This document shows positions 16,044 to 24,630 of a DNA stretch of 24,903 nt, piece after piece; positions within the stretch are counted from its first letter, which is position 1; each line of letters opens with the position of its first letter. Made by a program: the position numbers and the translations under genes. Source of the DNA: an uncultured Collinsella sp. (lineage in GTDB: Bacteria; Actinomycetota; Coriobacteriia; Coriobacteriales; Coriobacteriaceae); NCBI GenBank assembly GCA_900545995.1, contig URBM01000013.1, positions 1 to 24,903 on the forward strand, read 5' to 3'. Below the pieces are notes generated by a model. The model saw nothing but the letters and a program-made list of their open reading frames with translations, did not search any database and had not been told where the DNA came from.

Positions 16044-16074
16044 TCGGCGTTTTTAAATGAGAGGGCGGTCAAAT

Positions 16075-17043
16075 ATGGCCACTTTACTTCAAGAAAAATA
16101 CGAGGCTCGCAAGGCCGAGGTCAATGCTCGCTTTGAGCAGCTTCGCGCTAACGAGGAAGAGCTCAACCGAATCTTTGCCAAGATCTACAACATGGAGGGC
16201 GAAGTGCCCATCGAGGTCGAGGACAAGTACGTATCGGTGGCACGCATCTTTGATACCGCCGACGAGATCCCCGAGAGCTATAAGGGCAACAAATACGTGC
16301 GTACCAAGCGCGACGAGATTACCTCGCTCATAAGCTATGCCGTGGGCTGCATGTTTGGCCGCTATTCCCTGGATGCGGACGGGCTGGTCCTGGTCGATCA
16401 GGGCGCCACGGTCGACGACTATCTGGCAAAGATGCCCAATCCCGATCACGTGACCTTTATGCCCGATAGCGATAATGTGCTGCCCATTACCGATGACGAG
16501 TACTTTGACGATGACATCGTGCGCTACTTTATCGATTTTGTGCGCACCGTGTATGGCAAGGAGACGCTCGAGCAGAACCTGGCCTTTATTGCCGAGGCGC
16601 TCGGCGGCAGGGGTACCTCGCGCGAGGTAATCCGCACCTACTTTTTGAAGGACTTCTTTAAGGACCACTGCCAGACTTATAAGAAGCGCCCCATCTACTG
16701 GCTGTTCGACAGTGGCAAAAAGAACGGCTTCAAGTGCCTTGTTTACATGCATCGCTATCAGCCCGACCTGTTGGCTCGCATCCGCACCGACTATGTGCAT
16801 GAGCAGCAGGAGCGCTACCGTGCCCAGATCGGCTATGCCAACGATGCCCTTGCTGGTGCCGAGCGCGGCGAGCGCGTGCGCTTGGACAAGCGCGTCAAAA
16901 AGCTTAACGACCAGCTCAAAGAGACCATTGGCTACGAGGAGAAACTGCACCACTTGGCAGACCAGATGATTAAGATCGACCTGGATGACGGCGTCAAGGT
17001 CAACTACGCCAAGTTTCAGGATGTGCTAGCAAAGATTAAGTAA
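16075..17043 (+). CDS. pglX: PglX/BrxX C-terminal fragment, separate gene
   Basis: A 322-residue protein that corresponds to the conserved C-terminal domain of PglX, recognised by LRANEEELNRIFAKIY (about residues 24-39), EVEDKYVSV, SLISYAVGCMFGRYSLD, VLPITDDEYFDDDIV, REVIRTYFLKDFFKDHC and RPIYWLFDSGKKNGF. There is no methyltransferase motif here. It starts almost exactly where the upstream fragment stops in a full-length alignment, so little PglX sequence is lost. It has its own start: ATG 16075 with GAGGGCGG about 8 bases upstream (an earlier ATG at 16057 is less well served). An intact ribosome site and clean frame argue that it is translated and may re-assemble with the N-terminal fragment. 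Composition is back to the GC-rich operon style. Confidence 0.9.
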   Translation: MATLLQEKYEARKAEVNARFEQLRANEEELNRIFAKIYNMEGEVPIEVEDKYVSVARIFDTADEIPESYKGNKYVRTKRDEITSLISYAVGCMFGRYSLDADGLVLVDQGATVDDYLAKMPNPDHVTFMPDSDNVLPITDDEYFDDDIVRYFIDFVRTVYGKETLEQNLAFIAEALGGRGTSREVIRTYFLKDFFKDHCQTYKKRPIYWLFDSGKKNGFKCLVYMHRYQPDLLARIRTDYVHEQQERYRAQIGYANDALAGAERGERVRLDKRVKKLNDQLKETIGYEEKLHHLADQMIKIDLDDGVKVNYAKFQDVLAKIK

Positions 17044-17066
17044 CTGCAGATACGGTAAGGATATTC

Positions 17067-19775
17067 ATGCCCAAGATCGATGTAGAAGAACAGCTCAAGT
17101 TGCGGTTTTTGCAACCGTTGCTCGCATGCATGCCCCGCCGTGTGGTGGTTTGGCACGATGCGGACGGCGAGTTTGCTCCTGAGTTTGAACGTTTGGCCGC
17201 CGAGGGCTTCGACGGTGCGGGGACTGATGACGGCGTTATGCCCGCTCACGGTGACTTTGAGCGCTCAGTGCGGTTTGTTGAAGCCTGCGAGGGCCGTATG
17301 TTTGCCGTCAAGAAGCTCATCAACCGCGATGACCTTGCGAGCGATATCTTGCTGTATCGCCGTTGCCCGCGCGGCAGGCTTGAGGGTGATTGGCTTGCCG
17401 ATGTTGAGCTGTATGCCGATCAGTTCCAGGCTGACTATCTTTCGCTTTTGGCCGATCAGCTAGGCATCGAGAATATCGACGCCGTGCGCGAGAGCCTGCG
17501 CGAGCACAAGGCGTTCTTTGATGCCAAGACCCGCTGCGCTAAGTTTGCCGCGTGTGTTCCGCATGCCTCGGGCGCATCCGATATCGAACTCGGCATCCTT
17601 ACGGTGATTTTTGGCGGTAAAGAGCTTGGTGACGCGCGCCCCGCGTTTGTGCTGCGTGGCTGTATGACCATGCTGCTGCACGAGGGTCCCGAGGCGCTGG
17701 CCGAGTTGATGGACAAGTACTGCGTGCGCGATGTGCTCTCTGCCTTTATGCTTCGCTGCTATGGGCTTGAGGGACCGCTGTATGAGCGCGACTCATTGCT
17801 TATGCTTTCATCCCATGTGCTCCTTACGGCGGCGTCTACCGCGCTTCCCGAGGGAGCGCTCAAGGGACTCGAAAGCTATGTGGCTCCCGCCTACGGCTCC
17901 TATTGCCTTGAGGCGGTGCGTACGTGGGACCAGACCGCCGATACCCAGGCGTCGAGCGAGGACCTATTTGAGATTTGCCGTTTGGTTGAGGACGCCCGCG
18001 GACTCTTTGCGCGGTTCGAGACCTTGCCGATCGATGTGCTGACCTCGCTTGATGTGTTTCCGTGCGTCAATGAGGCCGTGCTCTCGCAGCTGTTCTGCTC
18101 GTTTGCCCAGGGCGCGGACCGTGTTGAGGATGCGCGCGCATTTGCTGCGCGTCGCTGCGACCTAAGCTGGTACCGTCGTGTTGAGAGCCACTTTGACCTG
18201 CTTGCCGCTGTGGCCGATATGTGCGCGTTTAGGCAGTCGCACGCGGGCGGCTTCCATCTGGCGCAGCCCCAGCAGGTGTGGGATGCCTATTCGTCCGATT
18301 GGTATGCCATGGATGCTGCCTATCGCCATATGTGCACCGCGTATCTGCGGGCACGCTCCGTCGAGTGCGATGCGCTCGAGGAACCTGCCCGCGCCGTGGC
18401 GGACTGGGCGGAGAATCTCTACAGCAACTGGTTCTTGGCGGATGCCAATGTCTGCTGGGCGGCTGCTGCGCAAGGGGAGTGGGCCGATTGCGGCTACATC
18501 GATGGTCCCGCACGGCAGGATGAGTTTTACTGGCATGTGCTGCCCGCCTTTGTGGGTTCTGCCAAAACAACGGTCGTTATCGTGAGCGATGCGCTGCGCT
18601 ATGAGGTTGCCCGCGACGTTGCGGCGCTGCTCGAGCGCGAACGCGGCGGCAACGTCAAGGTTTCTAGCATGCAGGCGGTCTTTCCCTCCATTACTGAGGT
18701 GGGCATGCCCGCGCTGCTGCCACACCAAGCGCTTGAGCTTGCAGCGGATGGCTCGTTTGTGTTGGCTGACGGCATGCCCACTGCCACGACTCCGCAGCGC
18801 GAGGCCGTGCTTGCCCACGTTGAGCCCACGGCCCGCGCTTTACGCTCGAGCACATACCTCAACATGACGGGAACCGAACGCAAGACGCTGCTCAAGGACT
18901 CAAAACTCGTCTACCTCTATCACAACAAGATCGATGCCACGGGCGAGAAGGCCGCTACGCAGGACGACGTCTTCGGTGCCTGTGCGGACGCCGTGGAGGA
19001 ACTTGCCGCATTGGCGCGTCGCGTGTGCACCGACGCCCCGGGCGCGCGTGTTGTTATAACGGCGGACCACGGCTTTATCTACACGCGTCGGGAGCTCAGC
19101 GAGTGCCAGATGCTCGGCAAGCCGGACCTTCCCGTCCTTGACGCTCCCGTCATGTGCGGCAAGCGTCATCTGGTGGTGCCCAACGAGGCCGTGGGCGAGC
19201 TTTCGGACGAGGTACGCGGGGTGTTTGTTAATGTTGACATGGGACGTTTGGGCGCCGGTTTTGAGGGGTTTGCCCCGCGCGAGAATGTGCACTTCAAGCG
19301 TCCCGGCGGCACTAACAACTACGTCCACGGCGGCATGAGCCTGCAGGAGCTCTGCGTGCCCGTTATCGGTTTTTGGCGTGCGCGCTCGGGTTCCAAGGAC
19401 TTTGTCGACACGCGCGCGGCGACGCTGCGCGTACTAAGTGAGGGACGCCGAGTGACCAACTCGCTCTTCTCGGTCAACTTGATCCAGGAAGAACCCGCCC
19501 AAGGCAAGGTTTTGCCGTGCGAGTACGAGCTGGTGTTTACCGATGCAAGTGGCAACGAGGTGAGCGATACGGTCAAGGCGCATGCTAACAAGACTTCTGT
19601 TAACTCGCAGGAGCGCGTGGTGCATGCCAAGTTTGCGTTGCATGCAGCGGATGGATTCTCGGCCAAGGGTCCGTACTATCTGGTCTGCCGCGAGCGCGAG
19701 ACGGGCAAGATCGTTTGGCGCGAGACGTACACCATCGCTGTTTCGTTTGCACCTGTTGCTGATTTTGGTTTTTAG
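17067..19775 (+). CDS. pglZ: PglZ, BREX alkaline-phosphatase-superfamily protein
   Basis: A 902-residue PglZ of type 1 BREX. The PglZ domain belongs to the alkaline phosphatase superfamily: the metal/nucleophile region VVIVSDALRYE contains D508, and ITADHGFIYTRRE contains D667-H668. The GGTNNYVHGGMSLQELCVPVI segment, read in pieces, is the third conserved metal-site region with its histidine. The N-terminal 450 residues are the family's helical part, and a beta-rich C-terminal domain follows. It is required for BREX restriction and methylation and partners BrxB. The start ATG 17067 has AAGGAT 6-11 bases upstream; the gene begins 23 bases after the PglX C-terminal gene. Confidence 0.95.
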   Translation: MPKIDVEEQLKLRFLQPLLACMPRRVVVWHDADGEFAPEFERLAAEGFDGAGTDDGVMPAHGDFERSVRFVEACEGRMFAVKKLINRDDLASDILLYRRCPRGRLEGDWLADVELYADQFQADYLSLLADQLGIENIDAVRESLREHKAFFDAKTRCAKFAACVPHASGASDIELGILTVIFGGKELGDARPAFVLRGCMTMLLHEGPEALAELMDKYCVRDVLSAFMLRCYGLEGPLYERDSLLMLSSHVLLTAASTALPEGALKGLESYVAPAYGSYCLEAVRTWDQTADTQASSEDLFEICRLVEDARGLFARFETLPIDVLTSLDVFPCVNEAVLSQLFCSFAQGADRVEDARAFAARRCDLSWYRRVESHFDLLAAVADMCAFRQSHAGGFHLAQPQQVWDAYSSDWYAMDAAYRHMCTAYLRARSVECDALEEPARAVADWAENLYSNWFLADANVCWAAAAQGEWADCGYIDGPARQDEFYWHVLPAFVGSAKTTVVIVSDALRYEVARDVAALLERERGGNVKVSSMQAVFPSITEVGMPALLPHQALELAADGSFVLADGMPTATTPQREAVLAHVEPTARALRSSTYLNMTGTERKTLLKDSKLVYLYHNKIDATGEKAATQDDVFGACADAVEELAALARRVCTDAPGARVVITADHGFIYTRRELSECQMLGKPDLPVLDAPVMCGKRHLVVPNEAVGELSDEVRGVFVNVDMGRLGAGFEGFAPRENVHFKRPGGTNNYVHGGMSLQELCVPVIGFWRARSGSKDFVDTRAATLRVLSEGRRVTNSLFSVNLIQEEPAQGKVLPCEYELVFTDASGNEVSDTVKAHANKTSVNSQERVVHAKFALHAADGFSAKGPYYLVCRERETGKIVWRETYTIAVSFAPVADFGF

Positions 19776-19786
19776 GAGTGTGCCCT

Positions 19787-22102
19787 ATGTTTGATAGCCA
19801 TGATGACGATCTGTGGGAAGTTCCCTCGATTGATGTGGATGTGCCTGCGGAGGCTGCGGTGCCTGCTGCGGAGGCTGAGACTGCCGCGCCCGTGGGGGCT
19901 GCGGTGCCCGCCGAGGACGAATCCTCGACCGATGGCTATGACCAGGCTGTGGCCGAGGCCCCCGAGGACGACGGTTACGACATGGATGGGCTTGACGGCA
20001 AGCTGCTCGAGCACTTTGCTGGCAAGATCGTGCGCAAGGACCTGACGGCCCTTATGAAGCGCGGCGCCAACGTGCCAACCTTTGTGCTGGAGTACCTGCT
20101 GGGCATGTACTGCTCGACCGATGACGAGGAAGCCGTGGCAGAGGGCCTTGATCGCATCCGCAGGATCCTCACCGATAACTACGTGCGTCCCGACGAGTCC
20201 GAGCGCATTAAGTCCAAGATTCGCGAACTGGGCCGCTTTACCATCATCGATAAGGTGACGGCCAAGCTCGACGAGTACAAAGACATCTATGTGGCATCGT
20301 TTGCCAATCTGACCATCGAGCCGTTTGTAATGCCTGCCGAGTACGTGCGCGACTATTCCAAGATTCTGCAGGGCGGCATTTGGTGCATTATGAGCATCGA
20401 GTATCGTCACCCCTTGGATGAGGAAGACGAGTTTGGCATGGAGGTCTTTGGCGACGATGCGCCGCGCCGCTCCAAGGCCAAGCGCAAAAAGCGCGGACCC
20501 GAGGACTCTCCGTTTAGCGTGGCGTCGCTCACGCCCATCCAGATGCCCAATCTGGACCTGGATGCCATGATCGACGAGCGCCAGTATTTCTCGCGCGACG
20601 AATGGCTCAACATGCTGCTGCGCTCCGCTGGCTATGAGCCCAGCGAGCTTTCCGAGAAAGAGCGCCTGCACTTTATCGAGCGCATGGTGCCGCTCATCGA
20701 GCGCAACTACAACCTTTGCGAGCTGGGTCCCCGCGGCACCGGCAAGAGCCATATCTACAAAGAAGTCTCGCCCTACGCCATCTTGCTTTCGGGCGGCCAG
20801 ACCACCACGGCCAACCTGTTCGGCCGCATGAACTCCATGCGCGCCGACCGCGTGGGCTTGGTGGGCCACTGGGACTGCGTGACGTTTGACGAGGTCGCCG
20901 GCATGCGCTTTAAGGACACCAACGCCGTGCAGATCATGAAGGACTACATGGCGAGCGGCAGCTACGCGCGCGGCCGCGACCAGATTAACGCCGATGCCTC
21001 CATGGTCTTTGAGGGCAACATCAACGACACCGTGCAAAACGTCCTTAAGACCACGCACCTGTTTGATCCGTTCCCGCCGGAGTTTAACAACGATTCGGCC
21101 TTCTTCGACCGTATCCATTATTACCTGCCGGGCTGGGAGATTCCCAAGATGCGATCGAGCCTGCTGACCGGGCATTACGGCCTGATCACCGACTGCCTGT
21201 CGGAGTTTTGCAAAGAGATGCGCCGCAAGGACTTTACGCACCATATCGACCGTTACTTCCGCTTTAACAGCGACTTTAACAAGCGTGACGAGATCGCCGT
21301 GCGCAAGACCTTTAGCGGCCTTGCAAAGCTGCTGTTCCCCGACGAGGCCATGGACAAGGACGATGTGCGCTGGCTGCTGGACTACGCCATCGAGGGCCGT
21401 CGCCGCGTAAAGGAGCAGCTCAAGATTATGGCGGGCGTTGAGTTTATCGACGTTAACCTGGGCTATATGGATGCCGACAACCCGCAGGACGTGCACGTGG
21501 TGCGCGTGCCCGAGCAGAGCGAGGACACGCTGATTCCCGACGGACCGCTGCTGTCCGGCCACGTGTTTGGCGTGGGCAGGTCGCAGGGCGGCGAGGTCGC
21601 CGTGTATAAGTTGGAGAACAAGGCCGTTGCCGGCGAGTGCAAGTTTAAGCACGAGGGCGTGGCCTTTAACAAGCCGGTGCGCGATACCCTGGAGGCCGCG
21701 TTCGACAACTTTGTGAACCTGGCGAACCGCGTGGCGCCGGGCATGCACATTGGCTCCAAGGATTACCTGCTGTTCTACAACGACCTGCAGAGCAAGGGCC
21801 TGTCCGAGGAAGTTTCGCTCGCCGAGTTTGTGGGCCTGTGCTCCGCGGCGTGCAACCGCCCGGTGATGCCCGCGCTGGCGATTCCGGGCATCTTGCGCAT
21901 GTCGGGCTCCATGGATGAGATCCGCGGGCTCGAGGACATTATGCGCGTGGCCAAAAACGCCGGCGCCAAGCGCGTGATTTTGCCGCTGAGCGCTATCGCG
22001 GGCCTGCAGAGTGTTTCTTCCGAGATTATTTCGGGGTTGAGCCCGGTGTTCTACATGGATGGCGATCCCGTCGACGCCGCGAAGAAGGCACTGGACCTGT
22101 AG
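19787..22102 (+). CDS. brxL: BrxL, AAA+/Lon-like BREX protein
   Basis: A 771-residue BrxL, the last core gene of type 1 BREX. It has an AAA+ core with Walker A GPRGTGKS (314-321) and Walker B VTFDEVAGM (D368, E369), and a C-terminal Lon-protease-like domain with the conserved K728 in NAGAKRVILPLS. The family normally opens near LLEHFAGKIVRKDL; here about 65 acidic, Ala/Pro-rich residues precede it (PAEAAVPAAEAETAAP), a low-complexity extension. ATG 19787 is used because AGGAG (19774-19778) lies 8 bases before it; an in-frame GTG at 19778 overlaps that site. The ribosome site overlaps the pglZ stop codon, so translation is coupled. Confidence 0.95.
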   Translation: MFDSHDDDLWEVPSIDVDVPAEAAVPAAEAETAAPVGAAVPAEDESSTDGYDQAVAEAPEDDGYDMDGLDGKLLEHFAGKIVRKDLTALMKRGANVPTFVLEYLLGMYCSTDDEEAVAEGLDRIRRILTDNYVRPDESERIKSKIRELGRFTIIDKVTAKLDEYKDIYVASFANLTIEPFVMPAEYVRDYSKILQGGIWCIMSIEYRHPLDEEDEFGMEVFGDDAPRRSKAKRKKRGPEDSPFSVASLTPIQMPNLDLDAMIDERQYFSRDEWLNMLLRSAGYEPSELSEKERLHFIERMVPLIERNYNLCELGPRGTGKSHIYKEVSPYAILLSGGQTTTANLFGRMNSMRADRVGLVGHWDCVTFDEVAGMRFKDTNAVQIMKDYMASGSYARGRDQINADASMVFEGNINDTVQNVLKTTHLFDPFPPEFNNDSAFFDRIHYYLPGWEIPKMRSSLLTGHYGLITDCLSEFCKEMRRKDFTHHIDRYFRFNSDFNKRDEIAVRKTFSGLAKLLFPDEAMDKDDVRWLLDYAIEGRRRVKEQLKIMAGVEFIDVNLGYMDADNPQDVHVVRVPEQSEDTLIPDGPLLSGHVFGVGRSQGGEVAVYKLENKAVAGECKFKHEGVAFNKPVRDTLEAAFDNFVNLANRVAPGMHIGSKDYLLFYNDLQSKGLSEEVSLAEFVGLCSAACNRPVMPALAIPGILRMSGSMDEIRGLEDIMRVAKNAGAKRVILPLSAIAGLQSVSSEIISGLSPVFYMDGDPVDAAKKALDL

Positions 22103-22176
22103 AAGTGCGGGCGAGCGGGTTTGCGTACGCGTGGGCCCGCGAGCGTATTGGCGTGTTCGGGTAAGGAGGCCTTGCC

Positions 22177-23541
22177 ATGGCGGGCGAGCGTTCTGTTGGT
22201 GAGCTGCTCGACGAGCTGTTTGGCTTTGAATCGGTGGCCAAACGCCAGGCTGCGTTTGAGCAGTATGATCGCGGGGAGTTGGCGCGCAAGGCGCGCTCCC
22301 GCGAGCTGCTGGGCGTGCTTAGGGGTGTCGAGGCTACCGAGCACGCTGCGCGCGAGTCTGCCGTGCGGGCTGTTGACGGGTATGTTCGCCGTGTTGAGGG
22401 CGCCGCGCTTGCACGCGCTCGCAAGCAGGCGGGTGTTGTGGGCTCGCTGCAGATGGAGCGCCGCTATGCTGCCTTTTTGCGCATGGAGGACAAGGCCGAG
22501 TTGCTGGCCCGTTTGGAACAGACACTTGCGTTTATCGAGGTAAAGCTGCGTGCGAATACGGCGGACAAGGTGCGCGCGGCGTACGATGCTGCAGGGGCTA
22601 TGGTGCTGCATGACGTGGCGCGCCTGAGTGACGTGCGCGTTGCCGAGGCCGTGCCTCTGGATGCTGATTTGCTGTGTACGCAGCTGGAGCAGATGCGCTG
22701 TGCCGCCGACGCGACGGACCTTGCGGGTATGATCACAGCGACGTTTGAGTCCGAGCTGAGTGCGACGGGGTCGCAGGGCGCCGACGGGTTTACGGGCGAT
22801 TTGGCTGACGATGTTGCTGGTGACGTGGCGTTGGAGCGTGAACTTACCAACGTGCGCGGCGCTGCGCAGCGAGCGCGCTTGGCGGCGCAGGCGTATCGGG
22901 CCGAGCGCGCCGCCCGCGTTGCAGGGAGTGCGGTGGAGCCTTCGGGGCTGCCGAAGCCTGCGTGCGTTGCGTGCGAGATGGCGTGTGATACCGGAGAACT
23001 TTCCGAGTTGCTCGCTCAGGTTAAGAAGTCGTTTGAGACCTACCGTCGCGTTGTTGCCGACGGCGGGTTGTTCTGCGCGTTTGGCTCTGGCTCACCGCAT
23101 GGGATTTGCCGGGGCTCGAGCTATTTAGACTACGATTCACGGCTTGACGAAGACGTGCTGGTGGGCGAGTACGATGGCGCTACCAGGCATGATGTTCGCC
23201 GTGAGGTTCCGATTCCCGAGCTTGTGGATGAGGCTTCGGCCGAGGACGGCGACTCGCTCGAGGTTGCCGTGGCGCGCATGCAGGAGTTTAACGGACGCCG
23301 TTACGATGGCGTGCTGGATGAGGATCCTACGCGCCATGTAAATGCGTTTTGGTATGGACTCAAAAAGCTCAGCCAGTATTGCGAGGCCGCTGTGCGTGTG
23401 GACGAGCGTGCTTGGGATTGCTTTATCGATAAGGTGCAGTTCGCCTACGATGAGCCCGTGGGGCGTTTGGCTGCGCAGATGGACGACAAGCAGGTTGCGG
23501 CTTTTGTTGCTGTTGTGGATGCGCTCGGTGCTAGTGAGTAG
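22177..23541 (+). CDS. Hypothetical protein, Ala-rich, helical, downstream of brxL
   Basis: A 454-residue protein that I do not recognise. It is rich in Ala, Arg, Glu and Leu and reads as long amphipathic helices, probably coiled-coil, over residues 1-150 and 220-260. Residues 263-270 form a compact Cys cluster (CVACEMAC) that might bind metal, but only three Cys are close together. A Ser/Gly-rich patch (FGSGSPHGICRGSS) follows near 310. The C-terminal 150 residues look globular (RYDGVLDED, then NAFWYGLKKLSQY). No signal peptide or membrane segment. The start ATG 22177 has a perfect AAGGAGG 7 bases upstream. It follows brxL by 74 bases on the same strand with no terminator, so it is probably co-transcribed with BREX. 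Accessory role inferred from position only. Confidence 0.7.
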   Translation: MAGERSVGELLDELFGFESVAKRQAAFEQYDRGELARKARSRELLGVLRGVEATEHAARESAVRAVDGYVRRVEGAALARARKQAGVVGSLQMERRYAAFLRMEDKAELLARLEQTLAFIEVKLRANTADKVRAAYDAAGAMVLHDVARLSDVRVAEAVPLDADLLCTQLEQMRCAADATDLAGMITATFESELSATGSQGADGFTGDLADDVAGDVALERELTNVRGAAQRARLAAQAYRAERAARVAGSAVEPSGLPKPACVACEMACDTGELSELLAQVKKSFETYRRVVADGGLFCAFGSGSPHGICRGSSYLDYDSRLDEDVLVGEYDGATRHDVRREVPIPELVDEASAEDGDSLEVAVARMQEFNGRRYDGVLDEDPTRHVNAFWYGLKKLSQYCEAAVRVDERAWDCFIDKVQFAYDEPVGRLAAQMDDKQVAAFVAVVDALGASE

Positions 23542-23568
23542 GGGCTTGGCTCGATAGGGGGTTGCACC

Positions 23569-23781
23569 ATGAAAATCGAAGTTGATGTAGATCAGTTGCG
23601 CGAGAGCTTGCTCGACCGTGCGGGGAGTGCAGCCGGCGTGGGCTTTCCGGCCGCCATGCTCGACGTAGTGGATATCGAGGATGAGTCGCCCCAAGAGCTC
23701 CTAGCCCGAGCCGAACGCGAAGGCCTCGACCTCCGCGACTTTGCCGTCGATGACGACTGCGGAGCGTCTGACGACTGGTGA
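23569..23781 (+). CDS. Small acidic conserved protein
   Basis: A 70-residue acidic protein. It resembles small uncharacterised proteins I associate with Coriobacteriia and Clostridia that open MKIEVD and share the pattern 'LLD...GTAAxxGFPAAMxDLxxIExxSxEELxxxAxxxGLDLRxF'. Here residues 10-58 follow it, with AAGVGFPAAMLD and AEREGLDLRDFAV. The function is unknown; it reads as a compact helical fold followed by an acidic tail. The start ATG 23569 has GGGGG about 8 bases upstream. It is 27 bases after the previous gene, ends the BREX-strand operon, and its stop is 7 bases from that of the convergent DUF3800 gene. Confidence 0.7.
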   Translation: MKIEVDVDQLRESLLDRAGSAAGVGFPAAMLDVVDIEDESPQELLARAEREGLDLRDFAVDDDCGASDDW

Positions 23782-23788
23782 CCCCGGG

Positions 23789-24466
23789 TCAGTTCACCCT
23801 TTTCTTCCTGAGATATAAGAGAAATCCCTTTTTGAACGTCCTTCGGGTTCCAAAAAATAGCCGATCAGTCTTTGTATCTTCCTTGCTGTCAAACTTGATA
23901 GCCGTTAGCTCGATCGTACAGATGTAGTCAGCAACTTGGAATAGCCGGTAGGCTCGTGGTGTGGCTTCTCGGTATACGATGACATCCCTTGCTAGAACGT
24001 ACTCAAGCGCAGAATGAATGACCTCCGTTACAATCGGTTGGCCGTTGTCGTAGTAAATCTTAACGGTGTCGTATCGCTGGAAGAATTCCAGATGGTCGAA
24101 AAGTTCAACTGTGAGGTCTCGCCTCATTCTCTCCGCGAGACCGTTTTGATTGCCGGCGAATTCGCTCATTCGGTATTGCAGGCAGAGATAGCGTATGGGG
24201 AGATGCTGAATGAACGCGCGAAATGCGCTCAACATGTGCCTTCGCTGCTCCTTGGGAAGATCTTTGTAGTCGCCGTTTCCATTCAGTAGGGGTCCTGCAT
24301 GAAAAGGCGTATTGGGAAGCGAGGACTGCGACAGGGCGCGCTCGTAGCGGTCAATGCGTTCAACGATTGCATCGTTTTGATCGTGAAAAACGAGGGTGAC
24401 GAGGTAGTAGTTGGAGACGCCTCCGAGGTCGCCAGATTCGTCAACAAAGACGGAGAGTTCGCTCAT
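23789..24466 (-). CDS. DUF3800 domain protein
   Basis: A 225-residue DUF3800 protein. Typical marks are VFVDESGD (residues 6-13) at the start, the second acidic region in KIYYDNGQP, and VADYICTIELTAI near the end; together these acidic residues suggest an RNase H-like metal-dependent fold. Family members are common near phage-defence and mobile genes but their activity is not established. ATG 24466 is chosen because TGGAGG lies 7 bases upstream; a start 7 codons earlier would overlap that site. AT-richer than the BREX genes, which suggests separate origin. It faces the BREX operon, and its own leader contains a promoter, structured RNA and a terminator (24486-24578). Confidence 0.85.
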   Translation of the reverse strand: MSELSVFVDESGDLGGVSNYYLVTLVFHDQNDAIVERIDRYERALSQSSLPNTPFHAGPLLNGNGDYKDLPKEQRRHMLSAFRAFIQHLPIRYLCLQYRMSEFAGNQNGLAERMRRDLTVELFDHLEFFQRYDTVKIYYDNGQPIVTEVIHSALEYVLARDVIVYREATPRAYRLFQVADYICTIELTAIKFDSKEDTKTDRLFFGTRRTFKKGFLLYLRKKRVN

Positions 24467-24485
24467 GATGGGCCTCCATTTTTGC

Positions 24486-24578
24486 AAAAAAATGCCGGGG
24501 GTAAGACCCCGGCTCTTGGAGGCCCCTCTTTTGGAGGGAACCGTATTCTTTATACCATGAGATAAGGGGTGCTTTCAA
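24486..24578 (-). ncRNA. Promoter, structured leader RNA and terminator (copy 1) before DUF3800
   Basis: All on the minus strand, in order: -35 TTGAAA (24578-24573), 18-bp spacer, -10 TATAAA (24554-24549), expected start near 24542. The RNA then forms a first hairpin (CCCTC/GAGGG around CAAAA, extended by GGU with GCC) and a linker. A 7-bp GCCGGGG/CCCCGGC terminator stem (24513-24507 with 24500-24494) and seven U (24492-24486) close it. Terminated RNA would be about 57 nt. The segment GGGCCTCCA (24525-24517) is perfectly complementary to the DUF3800 ribosome site TGGAGGCCC (24478-24470), so read-through mRNA could hide that site. Cis attenuator or small RNA; the exact class is unknown. Confidence 0.65.
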
Positions 24579-24630
24579 GTAATATTATAATAAGCAAACA
24601 TATGTTCGTCAAACTACCTGCGAAAAGTCC

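Noticed and set aside
14400..16060. Insertion sequence or integrase as the cause of the pglX split
   Set aside because: No transposase, no terminal inverted repeats and no target duplication seen at the borders; homologous exchange fits better.
19772..21748. 658-codon open frame on the minus strand across brxL
   Set aside because: It is antisense to a clear BrxL with motifs, lacks recognisable domains, and is the expected by-product of GC-rich codon bias.
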